From NCBI GenBank assembly GCA_041742635.1, contig JBGSIF010000136.1:1-64000 (forward strand): a stretch of 64,000 nucleotides of DNA, given 5' to 3'. The notes below the pieces were generated by a model that searched no databases, was not told the DNA's origin, and saw only the letters and a program-made list of their open reading frames with translations. This stretch comes from JTS-AC122 sp041742635 (GTDB lineage: Bacteria > Planctomycetota > Phycisphaerae > Phycisphaerales > UBA1924). Below, piece after piece: positions 60,421-64,000 of this stretch. Every line of letters starts with the position of its first letter. Positions within the stretch are counted from its first letter, which is position 1. A program made the position numbers and the translations under genes.

Positions 60421-62541
60421 ATGTCCACCCCGCCGCTGACACTCGTTGAAAAACTGGCCACCCGCTTCGCCGTCGGCCTCGCTCCGGGTCAGAGCGTCCG
60501 CCAAGGCGATTTCGTCACCATCCGCCCGAAGCACGTAATGACTCACGACAACACCGGCGCGGTGATCCCGAAGTTCAAGGAAATCTGGAAGAAAGCCGCC
60601 GAGAAGCGACCCGGGCTGACCGCGAAGATCCATAGCGGGATTCAGCCGGTGTTTGCGATCGACCACGACATCCAGAACACCACACCCGACAATCTTGGAA
60701 AATATGCGAAGATCGAGGCATTCGCAACCGAGCACGGGGTGGACTTTTACCCGGCGGGCACCGGCATCAGCCATCAAGTGATGGTGGAACAGGGATACGT
60801 CACCCCGGGATCGATGGTAGTCGGGAGCGATTCGCACTCGAACCTGTACGGCGCATTGTGCTGCCTCGGGACGCCGGTTGTGCGCACGGACGCCGCGAGT
60901 TTGTGGGCGACGGGCGTGACGTGGTGGCAAGTGCCCCCCGTGGCGAAGGTCGTCCTTAATGGGTCGCTGCGACCGGGAGTCGTCGGCAAGGACGTCATCG
61001 TCGCCCTCTGCGGCGCGTTCAATAAAGACCAGGTGCTGAACCACGCGGTCGAGTTTCACTCTGGTGGTGGGACGGGATTCTCGCCCGCCTCTTCGAGCAT
61101 CGCCGGCCTCACGATCGACCAGCGCATGTCCATCGCCAACATGACGACGGAGTGGGGCGCGCTCGCAGGGCTTTTTCCGTTCGACGAAGTGCTCCGCGAC
61201 TACCTCTACTCCCGCGCGGACATCTTCGCCCACGCCCCGGCCGCAGGAGCATCCCGTCCTGTTGTACTTCGCCCAGGCATCAGACGTTCTGGCTCGCTCG
61301 GTTCGTACACCCGTGCGGACGTGGACCGGTGGTGGAGCGAACGAAACTCGATCGCGCCCGACGCCGGCGCGAACTATGCGATCGAACTCGAACTGGATCT
61401 TTCGTCGATCGTGCCTCATGTGTCCGGGCCGAACGACGTGAAGACCATGCACTCGCTGCCGGAGATCGAAGCCCGGCGGGTGAAAATCAACAAGGCCTGG
61501 CTGATGTCCTGTGTGAACGCCCGCTACGAAGACCTCGCCGCGGCCGCCGCTATCGTGAACGGCAAGCGGATTGCACAAGGGGTCGAGTTCTACCTCGCCG
61601 CAGCCAGCGCGGAGGTCCAGGCGCGGGCCTTGAAGGATGGGCACTGGCAATCGCTCATCGATGCCGGCGCAACCGAGTTGCCCCCGGGGTGTGGGACGTG
61701 CATCGGGCTGGGCGCCGGGACGATCAAGGCGGGAGAGGTCGGGATCTCGGCGACGAACCGCAACTTCGAGGGCCGAATGGGCGACCGCAACGGGCAGGTG
61801 TATCTCGGCTCGCCCGCCGTCGTTGCGGCGAGCGCACTCGCTGGGTACATCTGCTCGCCAACGCCCTTTGAAGACACCAAAGTACGCACGACGATCCGAA
61901 TGCCACATACCGATCGAGTGTGCGATCTCGATGCCCGCCAAGCCCGATGCGAACCGTCGGCCCATCACGGAGCGACCATCATCGATGGGTTCCCCGAACG
62001 AGTCGCTGGGCGTCTGTTCTTCCTCGACCGCGACAATCTGAACACCGACGGCATCTTCGCGGGGAAGCACACGTACAACGACAAACTCACCCCCGTCGAA
62101 ATGGCCGCTTTGATCTTCGAGAACTACGATCCAGATTTCCGTTCGCACGCACGCCCCGGCGATATCGTCGTCGGCGGGCTGAACTTCGGTACGGGATCAT
62201 CGCGCGAGCAAGCCGCCACGGCGTTGAAGTTCTTTGGTATCCCCTGCGTTGTCGCTGCTTCGTTCAGCGAAACGTATAAACGCAATGCCTTCAACAACGG
62301 GTTCGTCTGTTTCGAGTGCCCGACGCTCGTTGCGCACCTGCGAACAGACTCAAATACAACTTTGAATGGTGCCCAGAAAACGAGGCTCGTCGGCGACGCG
62401 GTTATCGACTATCGCGCCGGCACGCTCACCGTCGCCGGCCAAACGTTTGCTTTCACGCCGCTCTCAACGGTGGCGCAAGAACTGATCGTGGCTGGCGGCG
62501 CGGAAGAGGTCGTGGTGCGACGCCTGATCGCCGCAACGTAA
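60421..62541 (+). CDS. Homoaconitase / aconitase-superfamily hydratase, fused large and small domains (fungal Lys4-like)
   Basis: 706 aa. It should interconvert a hydroxy-tricarboxylate via dehydration, using a [4Fe-4S] cluster. Cluster cysteines lie in MSCVNARYEDLA and PGCGTCIGLG. The block GISATNRNFEGRMGDRNG and the C-terminal NLNTDGIFAGKHTY, ENYDPDF and NFGTGSSREQAATALKFF closely follow the pattern of fungal homoaconitase Lys4, not that of bacterial LeuC/LeuD or AcnA. Whether it serves lysine synthesis (aminoadipate route), the TCA cycle or leucine synthesis cannot be told. ATG 60421 is chosen because the domain begins there. Confidence 0.85.
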   Translation: MSTPPLTLVEKLATRFAVGLAPGQSVRQGDFVTIRPKHVMTHDNTGAVIPKFKEIWKKAAEKRPGLTAKIHSGIQPVFAIDHDIQNTTPDNLGKYAKIEAFATEHGVDFYPAGTGISHQVMVEQGYVTPGSMVVGSDSHSNLYGALCCLGTPVVRTDAASLWATGVTWWQVPPVAKVVLNGSLRPGVVGKDVIVALCGAFNKDQVLNHAVEFHSGGGTGFSPASSSIAGLTIDQRMSIANMTTEWGALAGLFPFDEVLRDYLYSRADIFAHAPAAGASRPVVLRPGIRRSGSLGSYTRADVDRWWSERNSIAPDAGANYAIELELDLSSIVPHVSGPNDVKTMHSLPEIEARRVKINKAWLMSCVNARYEDLAAAAAIVNGKRIAQGVEFYLAAASAEVQARALKDGHWQSLIDAGATELPPGCGTCIGLGAGTIKAGEVGISATNRNFEGRMGDRNGQVYLGSPAVVAASALAGYICSPTPFEDTKVRTTIRMPHTDRVCDLDARQARCEPSAHHGATIIDGFPERVAGRLFFLDRDNLNTDGIFAGKHTYNDKLTPVEMAALIFENYDPDFRSHARPGDIVVGGLNFGTGSSREQAATALKFFGIPCVVAASFSETYKRNAFNNGFVCFECPTLVAHLRTDSNTTLNGAQKTRLVGDAVIDYRAGTLTVAGQTFAFTPLSTVAQELIVAGGAEEVVVRRLIAAT

Positions 62542-62666
62542 GCGGTTCCGATGACATCGAACCCCGGAAAGTTTCGGGCGTACTCGACGCAGAAGATGAT
62601 TGAGAGTCCACACACATGCCACATCAACTCGCCTCTTCGTGTGTTGGCGTGACGCGCATTCCGCAG

Positions 62667-64000
62667 TTATGTTCCGGATCCCTTCAGAGACTCAGCGATT
62701 GAAATCTCGTGCAGCCGTACGCTCGCTCGATCAAGCGACTCCTTCGCGGCGTGCAGCGTGTTCGGATCAACGCTCTTCCAGTCCTTGGCGGCCAGATCGA
62801 CGAGCGCAAGCAGTTGTTGCATCCTTTCGTTGAGTAGCGCCGCATACGCCGGATCCAGCGATGCGCCGACACGTTCCATACCCTGCTTGATCCAGTGCAA
62901 GTCAAGCCGCGCGTTGGCAACGAGGTCCACGACCCGATGCCTCGTCATATCTTCTCTGGCGTTCATGAACGATTCTGCTTCCATCCGGTCCACTTCTTCA
63001 CGCGTCAGCCCATAGTTCGGCACAACCTGCAGCGCTGCCACCTTCCCGCTCCGCTCTTCGACCGCCGTGACGTGCAGCACCGCGTTGGCATCCAACGTAA
63101 ACGTCACGAGCAGTTTCGGTATCCCCGCCGGCATCGGCGGGATTCCAGATAGATGCAGCACGCCCAGCGAGCGACAATCCGCCGCCATTTCTCGTTCCCC
63201 TTGCACGATGTGTAGTTTGATCGAAGTCTGACCGTCGATCGATGTCGAGAATCGCTCGCTCGCTTTCGTCGGCACGGGAGAGTTGCGAACAATCAGTTTC
63301 GCGGCGGCGCCACCCACTGTTTCGACGCCCAGAGAGAGAGGAACCACGTCCAGCAGCAGTGCATTCGATACATCGCCGCCGATGATCGCACCCTGCACCG
63401 CCGCCCCGAGCGCGACCACCGTGTCCGGATCAAGCGCGGTGTACGGTTCGAGCCCGAACAAGTCGGCAACACGCTGTCGAACGAGCGGCGTGCGGGTCGC
63501 TCCGCCTACGAGCACCACGGTTGCTACCGATTCATCCCCCGCTTCCATCGCTCGACGCGCGTCGCGCATCGCCCGTCGGCACACCGCCATCGCGCGGTCT
63601 ACGAGCGGCGAGATCAGCACCTCGTATTCGCCGCGCGCGATCGTTCGCACATACCGGCGGCCCGTGCCTGACTCGCTCGGCCCTAGATCGATCTCGACCC
63701 CGGCTTGCGTTTCCGAACTCAGTCGGATCTTGGTTTGCTCCGCGAGCGTCAGCAGCGCACGCCGAGTTTCTGGTGGAAACGAGAGCGGTTGCGAAGCGAA
63801 CGCCGCGTTGATCTCATCAGTAAAGAGTTTCACGAGTACATGATCAAAGTCGTCGCCCCCCAAGTGCGTGTCGCCCGCCGTCGCCAGCACTTGAAACACG
63901 CTCGCGTCTGCTTCTGACCCCAAGCCTAGTACGCTGGACGATTCACTCCGTGCCTCTCGCCCGTTGATCCTCGGAGTCAGCCGTAGCACCGACACATCGA
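62667..64000 (-). CDS. Hsp70-family chaperone (HscA-like), 5' partial
   Basis: The frame is open to the window edge, so the N-terminal ATPase part lies beyond it. Visible parts are the end of the DVSVLRL block, LATAGDTHLGGDDFDHVL, the VVLVGGATRTPLVRQ motif, DPDTVVALGAAVQG, and the substrate domain (LLDVVPLSLGVETVGGAA, TSIDGQTSIKLHIVQGERE). The form with SVLRL and FQVLATAGDTHLGGDDFD resembles HscA, the iron-sulfur assembly chaperone, more than DnaK. The lid at the C-terminus is short and lacks the acidic DnaK tail. The DnaK/HscA choice remains open. Confidence 0.88.
   Translation of the reverse strand, partial: DVSVLRLTPRINGREARSESSSVLGLGSEADASVFQVLATAGDTHLGGDDFDHVLVKLFTDEINAAFASQPLSFPPETRRALLTLAEQTKIRLSSETQAGVEIDLGPSESGTGRRYVRTIARGEYEVLISPLVDRAMAVCRRAMRDARRAMEAGDESVATVVLVGGATRTPLVRQRVADLFGLEPYTALDPDTVVALGAAVQGAIIGGDVSNALLLDVVPLSLGVETVGGAAAKLIVRNSPVPTKASERFSTSIDGQTSIKLHIVQGEREMAADCRSLGVLHLSGIPPMPAGIPKLLVTFTLDANAVLHVTAVEERSGKVAALQVVPNYGLTREEVDRMEAESFMNAREDMTRHRVVDLVANARLDLHWIKQGMERVGASLDPAYAALLNERMQQLLALVDLAAKDWKSVDPNTLHAAKESLDRASVRLHEISIAESLKGSGT

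Noticed and set aside
60355..62148. 597-codon antisense frame over the homoaconitase-like gene
   Set aside because: Composition shadow; no motif and no start signal.

Overview
The window looks like the chromosome of a planctomycete, most likely class Phycisphaerae. The evidence is indirect. There is a secretin carrying a pseudopilin-like tail, an exosortase with a PEP-CTERM-type substrate, a secreted multidomain protein ending in dockerin-like SQDFFDF repeats, and a membrane protein with a C-terminal CxxC...CPECGE zinc ribbon. Base composition is high in G+C. No rRNA, tRNA, CRISPR array, transposase or phage gene was seen. No 16S or other decisive marker is present, so the phylum call is an inference.

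Layout. 1-2463 is the 3' part of a type II/IV secretin gene, ended by a strong terminator. 2620-6546 (minus) is a succinate dehydrogenase operon in the order sdhC-sdhA-TM2 protein-sdhB. 6858-10126 (plus) is a CUT1-type sugar ABC importer: a Tat-exported binding protein and two permeases, with no ATPase nearby. 10182-11732 (minus) is a secreted alpha/beta hydrolase, and 11932-13269 (plus) is a Tat-exported Gfo/Idh/MocA oxidoreductase.

13690-46441 (plus) is one long, almost gap-free exopolysaccharide and exosortase locus. It opens with a NusG/RfaH-type antiterminator and a secreted beta-helix protein. Next come glycosyltransferases, a pyruvyl transferase, a flippase, an acetyltransferase, an F420-hydrogenase-beta-like flavoprotein, a polymerase/ligase-like membrane protein, methyltransferases, two polysaccharide deacetylases, two FemAB/CelD-like acyltransferases, an epimerase and an Alg14/Alg13-like pair. 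It closes with the export and sorting module: degenerate nucleotidyltransferase, exosortase, EpsI, Wzc-like chain-length protein, polyprenyl-phosphate sugar transferase, giant TPR protein and a single PEP-CTERM-like secreted protein. Most starts overlap the preceding stop (ATGA, GTGA, TTGA), so translation is probably coupled. The likely product is a modified surface polysaccharide, with a protein sorted by the exosortase.

46581-52740 (plus) holds pfkA, two small unknown genes, ugd, a lysozyme-like protein and serS. ugd has the clearest promoter in the window and may feed UDP-glucuronate to the polysaccharide. 52868-60271 (minus) holds dnaX, a zinc-ribbon membrane protein, a DUF1801 protein, a large secreted sugar-dehydrogenase-like protein, a zincin-like protease and a small membrane protein. 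60421-62541 (plus) encodes a fungal-type homoaconitase-like hydratase. 62667-64000 (minus) is the 3' part of an Hsp70/HscA chaperone gene.

The most striking observation is in dnaX. The zero frame stops right after an A AAA AAA slip site. That site has a Shine-Dalgarno-like hexamer 10 nt upstream and a GC-rich hairpin 7 nt downstream. The -1 frame stays open for 106 more codons and ends in a DnaX tau-type C-terminus. This resembles the E. coli dnaX frameshift signal, but with the short and long products assigned to the opposite frames.
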